Notes: a model not told the origin generated them from the sequence alone. 64,000 bases of DNA from Phaeotremella fagi (GCA_001599715.1 BCHU01000002.1:1736001-1800000), one strand, 5' to 3'. Shown: positions 32,501 to 45,574, counted from the first letter of the stretch. Made by a program: numbers and translations.

Positions 32501-35084
32501 TCGAATACAGATACGCTTGTTCGATCACATATCAATAACCTTACGGCCAACGTTTCCACCAAGATCTCGAATTTGCGTGAGATTCTCTCAAACGCTGCAA
32601 TGAACCAATGGGCAAGGGAGGTCACGGAAAATACTGAATTGATAAAAGGAATCATAAAGACTTGGGATGACATGAAGGATACCATTGATATTGATAAGGA
32701 TGCTTTGGAACCTTCACTTGATCAGCCGTCAGACTCTGTGCTTACCGCTGAAGCATGTATCAAATCCTTGGAAGATCTAAGGAAACGATGTCAGGAAGTT
32801 TCATCAAATGGTCAAAGAGATTTAAAAGTTGCCAGTGAAAAGCTAAACAAGGTTTATGGAGATGGCCATGGTCCAGATCTTCCTTCGACTTTATCGAAGT
32901 TCGACGACAACGAGTATAACCGAGATACACGTCAACGCGTTCAAAAAGAGTTTGAGGAATGTCAACATCGCATCGCTATTGCACAAGGGGAAATGGATAT
33001 TTTCGGTTACGATTTGGAGGATCTGATGACAATGGCGCAAAATCGATTGGCAGATATCCAGAAGGCTAGGGTGGATTCGACAGTATCAGAGGAAGTGATT
33101 ACTACAAGTCCTATGTCACTTGTCGTATCTGAGATGGATCAACCGTCATTACCTATTGAGGAAGATGTCTTCGGACCCAAATCAACTACGAGAAGTCGTG
33201 TTCTTTCAACGTCTTCTTCGAGGAGTGTACGATCGTCAACTTCCGAATCCTCACCTCGTGACGAGTTATCCATTCAGATCCGATCTATCATCAAGAGAGT
33301 CGAGGGTCTACAATTGGATTTGATAATCTTTCCTCCGGCTTCGGCAATCGACTCAACCCCTTCCCTTCGACAATTACCTAGTCGCCAAATCGCAGAAAAT
33401 CTCAAAGAAAAACTTGGAGATCTGGTTGAAGAAACTCGACGGATCGTCCTATCGGACGATCACCCGGCTCTTGAAAAGATGAATCAACTGGAATCTTTAT
33501 TGAGTAATCGACAAGCTATGATACCTCGTTTAGATCTTCTTTCAAATTTCTCAGAAACAGTTAAAGAGGTCGACCTCCTTTTCAGTCAATTATTAGAGAT
33601 GATTGATGAAGAGGAAAATCAGAAATCCTTGGATAGCTTAAAGAACGCTCAAGAGGGTTTGGTTATGGGTGTTGAGCGGGTGAAAGATACTTCCTTGCTT
33701 GTTGAAACAGATAAAAGAGTTTCAGCGGAGGTTAAAAGGGTTTTACGAACTTTTAAAGAATTGTCATCGATGGTTCAAGAGATTCTTGATCCTGATCAAG
33801 TAGATTTTGATGATAACTTATCAGAATATACTTCAATCTCAAGATCACCTTCAGTGGCTTCATTCCAGACTGAATTCCCGAATCCTGTACAATCAAATTC
33901 GAAACTGAAACCTACTCTAAGTGGAATAGGACGTTTATCGAGAATATCGAACCGATCAGTTTCAATTCCAACATCTACCAACTATCCTGTTTCGACCCAA
34001 AAGAGTAGTCACAGCAGAGCGGTTTCAGATACACCGACTAGGAATCGTGTGCAATCCCAAACCGTTCGACCAAGTCAAATTCCAAGACCCAGAGTTGACT
34101 CGATGAAAAGTTTATCAGGATTCTCAGTACCCAACAGTCCTAATCTCAGTCAATCGTCTATCCCACGTCCAACTCGGTTGTCATCAATCAGCGGTTCGAC
34201 ATTAAACATCCCCCATAGTCCTATTATACCGACTAGGAATCGGACAGCAAGTAAAACATTGGACGTTAAACGACCTAGTCCACCTAAACCCAAGAACGGG
34301 AAATACGTTTCAGACCCCAAAAATAAATTAGATGTGGCCGTTGGAAATATCGTTAATAAACTTAATGTAGGTTTGATTGGTCTTTTATTCAGTTGATACC
34401 TTTTTACTGATCAAAAGCCCTGTGGTTTTTTAGGTAAATGTACCTATCGTACCAGTAGGTCTGAATTCAGATGATAAATGGAAAGATCAATCAGGACAAT
34501 ATTGGATCGGTGCAGAGGGAAGAGCGAAATTATGTTTCTGTCGTATCCTCCGATCGAAAACTGTGATGGTAAGAGTTGGTGGTGGTTGGATGGAATTATC
34601 CAAGTGAGTCTTAAGTCGTAACTCAACAGAGTGTATGACACTGATTGAATCAAGATTCCTTTTAACTCATTTCGGAGACGCCATGACATCGTGGCAAAAC
34701 GATGAAGGGGGATTCATCTCCAACGCACCCATCCCTATCACTTCCGCTACGTTATCACTTTTAACCCCAATGAAACAACAACGTCAACGCTTACAATCGA
34801 TCAATCAATTATCGACGCCGAGCAACAAATACCAAACAACTCAAACTCAGGGATTGGGTATCGGAATTCCTAATTCGAATTCATCAAATTCGTTAAGTTC
34901 GAATCAATCTTTATCACCAGATTTGAATTTGAAATTATCACCTGCGAACGGAAACGGTACGGGGACAGGTTTGGTACCTCTACATTTCATTAGACGTGCA
35001 TCTGAATCACCAAAGATTAGGGAGAAGGAGAAAGAGACTTTGGGTGTGGGACGGAGATCTATCTTGGGTAAAGATGGGATTTGA
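29566..35084 (+). CDS. GAR-domain cytoskeletal protein with long coiled-coil body
   Basis: The N-terminus has the fungal family signature LQDLPVEDTKELRTFINKRK followed by WFEKKLD, and after an intron LTALPPIYPFLHP. A long, mostly helical, spectrin-like body follows (one exon of over 3 kb, about 31050-34370), then a Ser/Pro/Arg-rich basic region with SIPRP, SQIPRP and SSIPRPTRL repeats of EB1-binding SxIP style. The C-terminal GAR (Gas2-related) domain spans an intron at about 34366-34433 and reads DKWKDQSGQYWIGAEGRAKL, CFCRILRSKTVMVRVGGGWM, ELSKFLLTHFGDAM. GAR domains bind microtubules, so a linker at microtubules and the cell cortex, analogous to spectraplakins or Kar9-like proteins, is likely. 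Four further introns lie at 29737-29818, about 30061-30110, about 30962-31040 and near 34600. Confidence 0.88.
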
Positions 35085-35256
35085 GATTTTTGATTTATTT
35101 TGTAGCTCTTAGTATAAATATCAATTGATGATATTGGACGGACGATTTATTCATGTATTCATTCATGCAATTCATTCATATCAGTATAATACTCTTATGC
35201 TGTTGCTACATTTCCTTGCTGTTCCTCACACGAACGAACAAAATCCCATTCATCAC

Positions 35257-37219
35257 CTAATCGTCCAAATGAATTTGAGCGTCGTGTTCATCACCTTCAT
35301 CACCTGGGATAGTTTCGAGCTTTGAAAAATTGACTTGGTTAGCTTTTCGTGACTCAGTACAGGTAAAACGAAGCTACCCACCACATCAATCTCGGCCAAT
35401 GATTCCCCGATGATTTTGACTGCTTTGCGTACATCCTCTTCAGAGATTACTAGTGGTGGTGCGAATCGAATACTAGCATTTTATCAGCTGGATTCTTTTT
35501 GTTATAACGATCCTCCAGCTCACATGTTAACATGAGTTGGTTTAGCCAACAATCTAAAAATGATCATATCAGTTAAATTGATAGCATTCAATAACAAAAC
35601 CACTCACCCTTTACTCTTCATCAACAAACATAATTGCCAAGCAGTCCTACCCTTGACACTCTTACTCTCGTCAATGACGACACCATTGAACAATCCTCTA
35701 CCACGAATGATTTTGATCAAAGGACTGTTCAAAGCTGCCAACTCGTTTCTGAAGATTTCACCGAGTTTCTGTGATCTCTCAGCTAAGTTTTCACGCTCGA
35801 GGACTTCGAGAGCTGTAATGGCTACTGCGCAACCTAATGGATTTCTATTCCGGGTTCGTCAGTTGTAGACTGAGAGGTTGATTTCAACTTAGAAGGTATG
35901 ACTTACCCTCCATAGGTACTTCCGTGTTCTCCTGGTTTGATACATAGCATGATCTCTTTACTTGCGAGAACACAAGAAACGGGGTAAACTGTTAGATCTG
36001 TCAGTTGTTTCCAGAGAAGTATCTCAGCTAAAACTGACCTCCACCTGAGAGAGCTTTTCCAAGGATAACCATATCAGGTTTGATGTTATCCCATTCATAA
36101 CAAAGCCTGAAGACGTTGTCAGTTGGGTGAATAGGCCACATGTCGTGAGCCCTAGCAAAACTCACATTTTACCGGTTCGACATAAACCAGTTTGAATCTC
36201 GTCACAGATAAGCAAAACGTTGTACTTCTTACAGATCGCAGCGATCTTCGTAAGATAACCATCATCAGGGACATAGATACTAAAAATGAATGAGTTGATT
36301 GAATCTTCACCACGATTCTGTATCAACTCACCCAGCCTCCCCTTGAATAGGTTCAACCAAAAACGCGGCAACCTCCTCGCCATGTTTCTCCAGAACCCTC
36401 TCCAAATCCTCAGGATGATTATAACGAATAGTGAAATCGTCCCAAACCGGTCCAACACCTTCCAAAAAGGGACCAAACCCATCCCTAGATTCCGGATCGG
36501 TAGACATTGAGATAATCCCCAAAGTCCTCCCATGGAAATTACCTTCAACACTCAGAACCTTAGCTTTCCCCTCTGGGATTTTTTTGATCTGGTAACCCCA
36601 TTTCCTAGCTAGTTTGATGGCTGTTTCGACGGCTTCGGCACCGGTGTTCATGGGTAGGACCATGTCGAAACCGAAGGTTTCTGTTACTTTTTTAGCGAAG
36701 GGACCTAAGTTGGAGGAATAGAATGCTCGGGAGGAGAGTGTGAGTTTTTGGGCTTGGGTGATTAGTGTGTTTACTGTTTTGAAAGGGTTAGGTGTAGAAG
36801 AGGTTGGATTTTGGGAATGACGTACCGATATCTGGGTGGCAATGGCCTTGATTGACAGCGCTACAGCGAAGTGAGTTAAAGATCCATTCGGAAGGTCTCG
36901 GTGAACTCACGAATAAGCACTCAAGAAATCAAGATATTCATTTCCCTCTGGGTCCCAAACATGAGCTCCAAGACCGCGATCGAAGCAGCTAGTGAGGAGA
37001 CTAGGTAAGCGTAAAGCCAAAAGAGTGTTTCAAAACCTACACAGGTAAAGGGTGATAGTTATGACTAAAAAGTTGGTATTGTCAGTACAACTTCTCCTAC
37101 GTGGCAAGAGTCGAACAAACTAACGCTGAATATTCATGTTCTAAACCCATGATATCTTGGGAAGTATATTTCCCTTTGACCTTTGATGGTTCAGTTGAAT
37201 GTGTGGCTACAGGAGACAT
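35257..37219 (-). CDS. CAR2: Ornithine aminotransferase
   Basis: A PLP-dependent class III aminotransferase converting ornithine and 2-oxoglutarate to glutamate semialdehyde and glutamate in arginine catabolism. The start at 37219 ([20 protein letters not shown]) is the first Met giving the family N-terminus [15 protein letters not shown]. Further blocks are [70 protein letters not shown] (PLP Asp) and [12 protein letters not shown] (Schiff-base Lys). [20 protein letters not shown] follows, and a final exon encoding an acidic tail ([20 protein letters not shown]) comes after an intron with a GCTAACC branch site. About eight introns are present. A cytosolic location is expected because no presequence is seen. 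It is convergent with the GAR gene. Confidence 0.93.
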
Positions 37220-37493
37220 TGTTGCTGTATTGAGTATATGATAGGTTATTGTCCTTGAATATATAACAAGAGTAAATATGCACAAAGGAAAGATGAAGAA
37301 GAAGAGAAGAGAAGAGGAGAGAAATGAATGGAACACCAATAGACCACCCTCCAACTTTTTAAGGTTACAGATAACCGGTAGATCACATGTCCATCAACCA
37401 ATCAGAAACGCCGATTCAAACGTGGCACCCGTAAGTGTACGAACGATTAACATGAAAGCAAGTATAGACTATAGCTACAATATCAACAACAAT

Positions 37494-40400
37494 CTATAAC
37501 CCACCCCACCAATCTCTAGTCTGCGTATCCAACAATCCATTAATCTCGTTATCAGTTGTGAAATCTGATCCTGATCCTGAGCCCGATCCCGACCCAAAGC
37601 CAGAACCAGAAGCAGGATTCGATGAGATCTGAAGTTCATTACCCATCCTAGGAAATAAAACCTCGTCCTCCTCTCCATCTTCACGATCCATCTCCATCTC
37701 CAATTCACGTCGTTTCAGTTCTTTGATTCCAGCTGCCCGTAAATCGGGATGATAGGGTGGATCAGGTACAGGTATCTTACCTATTCCTTTAGAAGTCGAT
37801 ACTGAATCTGATGGTAGCACATGTTGATTATCGGGTTGGACCTCGATTTCACCCATATCAAGATCCTCCTCTTCTTCCCATGATCTATCGAATCCATTCT
37901 GACTCTGATTCGGATTCTCCACTTTCTTCTTGGAAAATCCAAAAGCAGCTAAACGAAGTTGGTTGTGACTTTGATTTTGAGAACTCGATTTTTGACTGGA
38001 TTTCTTTTTTCCATTGACATCCTTTCCAGTTGTACCAACAACACTTTTTTGTGAAGAACCCTGTTTATCTTTGGAATTGATTTTCTTCTTCCTAACCGTC
38101 GATTCAACTATATCATTATTCTCAGATGTTTTCGATATATCATTAATACAACCATGGACATTTTTTAATGACTCTGAAGATTCCAAGGAAGATAGAACAC
38201 CAGTATGTAACCCTTTCCAACCAGAATTATTCCTTCTTATCAAAGGTTTCTTCTGAATTTCCATGATGAGAGGTGAAGAGGAAGGTGATGATGTTTTAGG
38301 TGAATTATCGATCTCGACGACAGGTTGAGAAGAACTTTTTGTTGAATGATAAAGAGTGCGAGGGGTCGTATGAACATCGTTTTCAACGATATGACCAGAT
38401 GAGTAATCCTGATCATCCGAAACGATAGTTTCAGGAATGATGATGGTCCGACTGATAGATTTTTTAACAGGACGAGAAATCGGGATTGGAACAGCGTCAA
38501 AACCGACTTTCTTGGATTCCTTCCGTGGAGGCGAAGATGAGAAGAGAGTAACGAATGGTTGGGATTGACTGGATTGGGCCAACTGATCCCACTGTCAGTT
38601 GCGCGGTCATTATGAAAGTGAGTAAAAGAACTTACACTGTCTATATTATCGTTCGTAGTTCTGCGGTTTAAACGAGGTGATCGTCTTGGTGATCTAGTTT
38701 GGAGAGTTTGATTGCCATCTGAGTCCTGTCGAGAATTCCTCGGGATGGAATGTACCTTCTTTAAAACACCATCTCCCTTCCTGGATCTATCGTTATATAG
38801 CAATTCTTGATCCTCCATAAACCGCAAGATATCATGACCATCATGATCCCACTGAGTCTCCTCTCTCCCATTCATAATCTCCTGTTCGACAACCAAAGTT
38901 TCAGAAGTGAATACAGGATCCAAAGTTTCCTTCAAATTCTTGTTTGAAAGACTCTCCATGGGTGAAGGGATTGATTTAGGTTTTAAACTCCATGTAACCA
39001 ATGTTTCAGGTTCCATTGAGACCGGTCTGAATTCCCTTGGACCATCTGGTGGAGTTGATTTCTGTTGGACGGTTGTGGAAGGTTGTTTATTTGGGAAAAC
39101 GAATAATGTTTCCTGATGATCATATTTCCCACTGGTTAATGAAGGCGGTGAAATTGATCGTGATGGGGAACCGTTGGATAAGAATGATAATTGTTTCGTG
39201 GGAGTATTAGCTAGATCGATTGGGTAGTTCTTGGATATCTGAGGCGATGTTGATGTGGCTGGGAAAGGGTTAGGTGTAATAGCTCGAGCTGGTATGTGAT
39301 CGTTATAGGTTCTGAATTTCTTCATTGTTGGAGAATGTAATCGAGTATGTTGTGGTTGATGCGTCGACGAGTAAGCTTTCGAGAATGTGTCATTTGATTT
39401 AGTGGATTCAACCACATGTGAAAGGTTTCGTTTCAGTGGTACGACCGCACCCCGTTTGACTTCGATATCACGACCAACGTTCATTCGATTTCGATGACCA
39501 TTTTTCGATCCAAAATATTTATTATTTCGTAAAGGCGACAAAGGCGTACCGATTCCATTGGTCTTCTTCGTCAACGTAGAAGTCTTATCATCTTCAGAAC
39601 CCTGTGAAGAAAGTTCTACCAAAGGTTTAGAACCTTTTACACCAATTTGGCCATCATGAGTAATCTTCATCTTTACCCTATTTTCAACATCGTCCTTCTT
39701 ATCGATTTTCTTCTTCGATACATCCTTATCTATTTTTTCTATTTTTTGCTTTTCTCCTTCGAGATCATGTTTCCTCCAAGGTGATTTAATTTTTTTACGT
39801 CTAACCGTGTCCTGTCCACATAATCTTTTGTGGGTAATCAGAACTTCAGGTGGAATAGGTGTTATTGGGTAAGGTGTTGAATGTGGTACAACTGAATCAT
39901 CTTTTATTGGGGTTTGCATTATCGGTTCTTTGTCTTGATGACTACGATTGGGGAGAGTTGTTTGTTTGTGATAATATCGCGGAGTTTGATGATTTTGATA
40001 AGAGTTACGACGTGGTCGGATCAACTGCGACGAAGGGATAGTCGGAAGTTGAACGTCCGGTTGATCGTCGACGTCAACGTCGACATCGTCACTTCCACGA
40101 CTTGAATCGTAATGATCAGATGAACTAGATACAGAAGGAGCTGAACGAGTCTGACGTAAAACTCTAGAAACACCATGATGTTGATCAAGCTTCTTCTCAT
40201 CGTGTTTACCAATCGAAGTTCCTCGAGTTGAATCGGGTAAACCAAGAACTTCCTCATCGGATTTCCAATAATCATCATCATCCTGATCAACCCTCTTCCG
40301 TAACCCACTATCCTTCTTCAACCCAATTGCAGGTTTACCACCCAACCCACTCTGAACAGGACTCCCACCAGATTCATCCAACATCGTAACCCTCTCCCTA

Positions 40401-40696
40401 TCCCGTCCAGCAGTCACAGGAGTAAACAACCCATGATTCAATTTAACCTGTTTCCCACCAGACGACTTAGATCTCTCCAACTGATCGTTAAGGACTTTCC
40501 ATCTTTGTGAGGAACTAGGTCCTGGACCTGCTATCGCGTTAGAGTTTGGTCGTCGGATAGGTGGTGTTGAGATGTTCGATTTGAAACCTAAAGGGATTAA
40601 CGGTTTTTGAACTGGCTTTTTGGGTTTGGAGGAGGAGGAGGTGTCTATCCATTTATTTGGATCTGGGGTGAAGGAGGGTAGTGATGGTCGTGACAT
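37494..40696 (-). CDS. Large, mostly disordered protein of unknown function
   Basis: Two exons: 40696 to about 38639, then 38584 to 37494, joined by a short intron with a GTAAGT donor (NDNIDS | WDQLAQS). The protein is about 1,050 aa, rich in Ser, Pro, Lys and Asp, with no recognised domain. Conserved-looking islands are RWKVLNDQLERSKS, TLVTWSLKPKSIPSPMESL, EETQWDHDGHDILRFMEDQE and, near the C-terminus, PVPDPPYHPDLRAAGIKELK. QLRLAAFGFSKKK partly resembles a PCNA-interacting (PIP) box (Q-x-x-L-x-x-F), but the second aromatic is displaced. A GSGSGSGSGS run precedes the last 20 residues, which end DWWGGL. Many basic clusters suggest a nuclear, DNA-associated role; this is inference. It is divergent from the coiled-coil gene. 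Confidence 0.75.
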
Positions 40697-41163
40697 TGGG
40701 GTTTTCTACATTGATGTATGGGGTGGGATGAAGTAGGAGATGGTATCTATAGATCTATTTAAGAACGCGCTTAATCTGACTTGATTTTTGATTCCAAACA
40801 TTACACTAGATAGAAATCATTCACGTCAAGTTATCTGTGGCACTTTAATGACGTGTATTGTAGGCTTGTTTACGAGTAAGTACAAGTACCGTCCTGTGGA
40901 GTAACGCTCTCAAGCTGAACAGGACCGTGATATATGAAGATAATCATTTGATTTGATCTCTTAATTGACTATCTCAAGAATCCAGAATGTATACAGATGG
41001 ACAAAGACAAATGAAGCAAGGATAACACAACACGAAAAAAGAATAAGAAATGGTATACATCGTAGGATAAAAACGCACGTTCTCTCAAAACCAAAGGGAC
41101 TGTCCTGTGGAGGTGGAGCGACCACTACATCTGATATCGTGCATCAACCATCAAACATAAACA
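40697..41163. other. Divergent promoter region
   Basis: About 470 bp between the disordered-protein gene and the coiled-coil gene. No supported exon or RNA; it should carry both promoters. Confidence 0.4.
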
Positions 41164-42516
41164 ATGACCTCAAGAACTCCTGCACCATCTTTCCACTCCG
41201 TCCCGCCCATCCGCCAACTTTCAGCCGAAGAACTATCAAACATCTCCAAACAACGAGAATCATTTTTCCAGAATCATCACCTGTCGAGAGAATATTATGA
41301 ATCATCAAGGATATCAGAGAGATATCATCGGAACGAAGTTAAGAGGAATTTCGAGTTGAATAATCTGAAATCCGCTAGGTATGTATTTTCTTTGGAAATC
41401 GATGTAAGAAAACTAATCACTGAAAACTTGATTTAAGTCAACAAGCTCATGCTGCTTTGGCTAAACGTAATCGAAGACCGTCTTTCCTTGCTAAACTCAA
41501 ACACCAAGAGAAAGACGATGATTCGATTAGGATTAAGGCGCAGATGGATTTCGATGAAGCTCATCGATTAGAGAATGAATATAGGGATCATGTAGAAAAC
41601 GCTGAGAAAGTTGAGAAGGAATTTCAAAGTAAAGTGAGTTATCTATCTGCAATGGTGTAAATCCTTTCGTTGCTGTATACTGATTGGGATCTGTATTACA
41701 GAAAAAAGCCTTAGAAAAATCCAAGGAAGAGGTTGAAATCGAATGGAAGAACCTTAATCAACTCTACATAGGAATAGATCTTAACCAAACCACCGATCGT
41801 GAGTCAGACATCTCCACAAATATCTCATTATCTAACAGAAATACAGATGGTTCAAAACTTCTCTCCCTCGAACAGAAATTACAAGAGATAACGACGAAAC
41901 AAGAAAAGCTTTCTTCACTTTTACCAAAAGTCGATAGAGGTCGACGATTCATCGTCTCAGCCTTTGTCCATTTCCAGCATAGTTTCGATAACATCCAAAG
42001 GAACATGGATACAGGTGTTATGAAGAGTATGTATCCTGATCCCGGGAAACCTGGTTATGCTCGGGGTAAGTTACAACCTTTTTTATCTTGTAGAAAAAGG
42101 CAATCAGAACTGACACATTTACATAGTCGCTGTAGAATCAGCAACGAAAGCTCAGATATGTATCGACGAAGCTAGAAAAGTGTTACCGTACGATTACCTC
42201 CCCGCTGAACTGGTTTCAGTGAGTACGGACCAAGCGAAGATCATTGGAGACCTAAAATATCTGAGTGGTGGGAATGATGTTGCCAGTGGGTCTTATGCTT
42301 CATTCGTCGCTTGCTGATTGTCACTGATCCCTGTAAATAGGAAGGATCAACGAGAACGTCACGCAACAATCAGAATCTTTGGAACGGTTACAGAAAGCTG
42401 CAATTGAGATCCAAGATAAGGAGGAGGAATTGAAAGATGAATTGTTGGATGTTAATCTAGAATTAGGGAGTCAGAGGTTGATATTAGAAGACGAAAGGTG
42501 GAGGATAGTGTCGTAG
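41164..42516 (+). CDS. Coiled-coil protein of unknown function
   Basis: Five or six exons joined at short introns, for example KSA | SQQAHAALAKRN at about 41377-41437. The product is about 340 aa and almost entirely helical: RQLSAEELSNISKQRESFFQ, RIKAQMDFDEAHRLENEYRD, KKALEKSKEEVEIEWKNLNQ, LLSLEQKLQEITTKQEKLSS and a C-terminal EELKDELLDVNLELGSQRLI. A central segment, RGRRFIVSAFVHFQHSFDNI, with MYPDPGKPGYAR before the next coil, is the most distinctive non-coil part. No signal or membrane segment. I do not recognise the family; a structural or trafficking scaffold is possible. Confidence 0.78.
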
Positions 42517-43015
42517 TCGTAGTTCCAAAGGAATGTCACCGTTACTCAGGGCATTTCCACGTGTTTTAAGGCACTTAATGAAACCTGGATGTGATGCCTT
42601 TAAGAAAGTGGTGTATAATATGAAATGTGATCGAGATAACGTCAACGCTGTTTTTTGTACGTTGTATTCAGTTTGAATCTATTGGGGATGGGATGAAATG
42701 GGCGCAACCGAAGAAAGCCGGTTTGAAATAAAATTGAGAGTATTGTCGGTGTAATATATAATACATAATCTAAGATACAACTATCCGTCTACATTCACAT
42801 CAACCGTATCCTACTACACAGTCCAAGCTACACCTCCCCCTCAACCCACAGCTACCATCACAATTCAATCCTTTAGTCACGTCGTCAAGGCGTCTGCTGC
42901 CTCTAGTCAACTTAGATCAACAATCACAACTAGACTAACATCAAGATCAACCACCCAACTCTCTTCCTTCACCACCACCACCAACCACTACTTCCACACC
43001 ACATCGAAACTAAAA
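42517..43015. other. Intergenic, carbonic anhydrase promoter and leader
   Basis: About 500 bp. The last 120 bp before the ATG at 43016 is strongly pyrimidine- and CCA-rich (repeated CACCAC, CAACCAC), a common leader style for highly expressed genes in these yeasts. No exon or RNA recognised. Confidence 0.5.
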
Positions 43016-44051
43016 ATGCCAGTCCCAGCCCACGTAGATGATGTCTCAGGTTTCACCCAATTGACACCCTACCTCAACGCCAACGCCCAATGGGCAAACC
43101 ACGTTAACGGTCAAGATCCCAAATTCTTCGAAACCTTGTCTAAAGGTCAAGTGAGTTGATCTCCTCCTGTATATCTATATTCTACCCATTGCTGAGCTCT
43201 CATTCAGGCCCCACCGATTCTTTGGATTGGATGTGCTGATTCCAGAGTTCCAGAATCTGTCGTTCTCGCTCGTAAACCTGGAGAAGTTTTCGTTCACGTG
43301 AGTCAGTTGATCTCTGATGGGGACTATTGACTGATTGATGAGATTACAGAGAAACATCGCGAATCAATTCCAACCTGAAGACGATTCAGCTAACGCTGTT
43401 CTCAACTACGCCGTTATGGCTCTAGGAGTTACCCACGGTAAGCCACCTCTCCTTATCTCCAATCACGAAGAACGACCAACTAAAGCTATTTCCTATCTCT
43501 CCCAGTCGTCGTAGTCGGTCATACATTCTGTGGTGGATGCGTAGCAGCCAAAAGTTCCCCAGCTCCCACGGACGATAGCAAACCCAAAACCCCACTCGGT
43601 AGATTCCTCGATCCCTTGATCAGATTGAGACACTCGTTAGGTGAAGACGCTACACTTGACGATTTGATTCAAGCGAACGTCAAACAAAGTGTCAAGAACG
43701 TCGTTAATTCCGATGTAAGTTTTGAATTTAGGATTTTTCTTCAGTTTGAAGGAGGTGTTTCAGATTGACTAACCGTACCCCGTAGACTATTAAAGAAGCT
43801 TGGATTAAAGGTTCAAAAGGAGAGATGCCACCTGTTTACGTCCACGGTTGGGTAAGTCACTGATCTCACATTACACTTTATTTATCGTTAACCTCAATCC
43901 CTTATCTCAGATCTACAACCTCCAATCAGGTCTCATCGATGATCTCAACGTCTCAGAAGGTCCAAGATTCGCTTTACAAGATAAGAACGGTGAAATCATT
44001 CCACCCCACCATGGTCTCGAAACTACCAATGGACATCCTATCGAGGCTTAG
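43016..44051 (+). CDS. Beta-class carbonic anhydrase
   Basis: A zinc enzyme interconverting CO2 and bicarbonate, feeding carboxylation reactions and CO2 sensing. Exons read [20 protein letters not shown], then [20 protein letters not shown] (zinc Cys and the Asp-Arg dyad), [31 protein letters not shown] and [14 protein letters not shown] (zinc His and Cys). The end, [20 protein letters not shown], is the conserved C-terminal strand. Five short introns are present. The length, about 240-250 aa, fits the cryptococcal Can1/Can2 type; I cannot say which of the two it is. No targeting signal, so probably cytosolic. Confidence 0.93.
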
Positions 44052-44480
44052 GAAGGCCTTAGAGCCTTAGGTTAGGAATTCAGACGGTTTGAGATTGGGA
44101 TGTTGTAAATAGTATAGCGATCAGTTTTTTTTTCTTTTGGGATGGTTCTTTTGTTTATAGATAGAGATCGATTATAGGGTTTCTCATAGAAAAACGACAA
44201 GGATTGAGTTCAGTTACTTGTTGCTCATGCATGGAGTTGATTAGAAGGCGATTTTGCATTGAGCGGTTTACATATCCATCCATAATTCACTACGTGTTAC
44301 ACCATGTGACGAAACACCCAAATCAAGACTACATTCTAATCTCCCTATCCCCATTTATCCTTGTACTTGATAGAAGACTATCAACTGTTGATATCAACCA
44401 TAAACCACTATACTATATTCTACGCAGTACTACATCATCTTATCCTACTCCACACGCACATCCTCGCACCCGAGGTGGAA
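44052..44480. other. Convergent intergenic region
   Basis: 3' flanks of the carbonic anhydrase gene (plus) and the HMG-box gene (minus). A run of T at about 44127-44137 lies shortly after the first stop. No exon recognised. Confidence 0.4.
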
Positions 44481-45574
44481 TCACAAAGTCTTCTCCCATT
44501 CTGCATAAGCAGCTTTCTTATCATCAGATTTCTTCTTGTAAGTCTAAAAAACGGTGAAAAAACATCAGCAAACAAGACCACAAGGTAACTGTGAAAACCC
44601 GACTTACAGCTTTCTGATCATCAGTCAAAGCCTGCCATTTATCACCTGCAGCTTTACTAACAGCGATAAGCAATCCCTTGCCCACAACCCCAGTCTTACT
44701 AATCTCATCTTTCAATTCTTCCCTAATCTCATTAAAGAAAGTCATATAACTACCCAACCCTTTCCCCGGATTCCCCTCCCTCTCAGCCATCATCTTCTTA
44801 TACCCAGCACTCTTAGTAGGTGAATGCAATTTCTTCCCCGTAGCCTCTTCATAAAGTTTCTTCGATTCTTTACTTAAACCATTATAGAAATCAGCGTACG
44901 TCTTCTCATAAGTCTTTTTAAGTTCTACAGCTTGATTCTGATATTTTTGTTTGATCTCTGATGAAATGTTTAACCATTCTGGTGAGGCTTTTTTGGCTAG
45001 TTCACCGATTTGGATTTTACCGTTGGAGAGATGGTTGTCTTTTTCGCGGGCGAAGAAATCTTTGAAGAAGAGGCCGTAGGCTGTTGTTGGTTGTTTGGGG
45101 GCCACGGGGATGGATGGGTCTGAGACGGGTGTTCGTGGATGTGAATTATGATCAGGTGGGTGAGAAGAGAGGACGGAGATGACGTTTTCAGTGGGGATGT
45201 CGATGTGATCATCCAATTATTCAGTTGGGAATAAGAAGGGTGAGGGAGAAAGAAAAGATAATATCGTCAGCACCAATCCAATTCGGTTTCACATTCCAAG
45301 TCAATCCCAACTCAATTTTCCAAACCCCCTTCCGTCCAAAACGCGATCCTCGAGCCACAAGGCCAGTCCGACCTTCCACAGATCGGCAGTCATTTCCACC
45401 TCCAACCAATACCAAATATACGTGCTCCAATTCATCAAAATCGAAACTGCCAAGATGAAGAACCCTTGACTCACCCTTCTTCTTCTCCAGGAAAGCAGAT
45501 ACAGAGATAGATCTGATAGATTGAGATTTGAGTACTGGGAGTATAGTGGATGTTCTTAGTACTTGAATAGACAT
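44481..45574 (-). CDS. Mitochondrial two-HMG-box protein (mtDNA packaging, Abf2-like)
   Basis: Exons 45475-45574, 44608-45119 and 44481-44543 give 224 aa. Exon 1 is a classic presequence, MSIQVLRTSTILPVLKSQSI followed by RSISVSAFLEKKK, ending at a GGTGAGT donor. The join to the acceptor at 45120 (GTCTCAG) is in phase and yields EKKKDPSIPVAPKQPTTAYG. HMG box 1 is AYGLFFKDFFAREKDNHL to YEKTYADFYNGLS. Box 2 is GLGSYMTFFNEIREELKDEI to KKAAYAEWEKTL, with KWQALTDDQKATYKKK spanning the last intron. Without exon 1 the long frame has no ATG start: it opens at a TTG (45216), directly after a stop. By family such proteins compact mitochondrial nucleoids. The 355-bp intron is unusually long here, so an extra exon inside it is possible. 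Confidence 0.8.
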
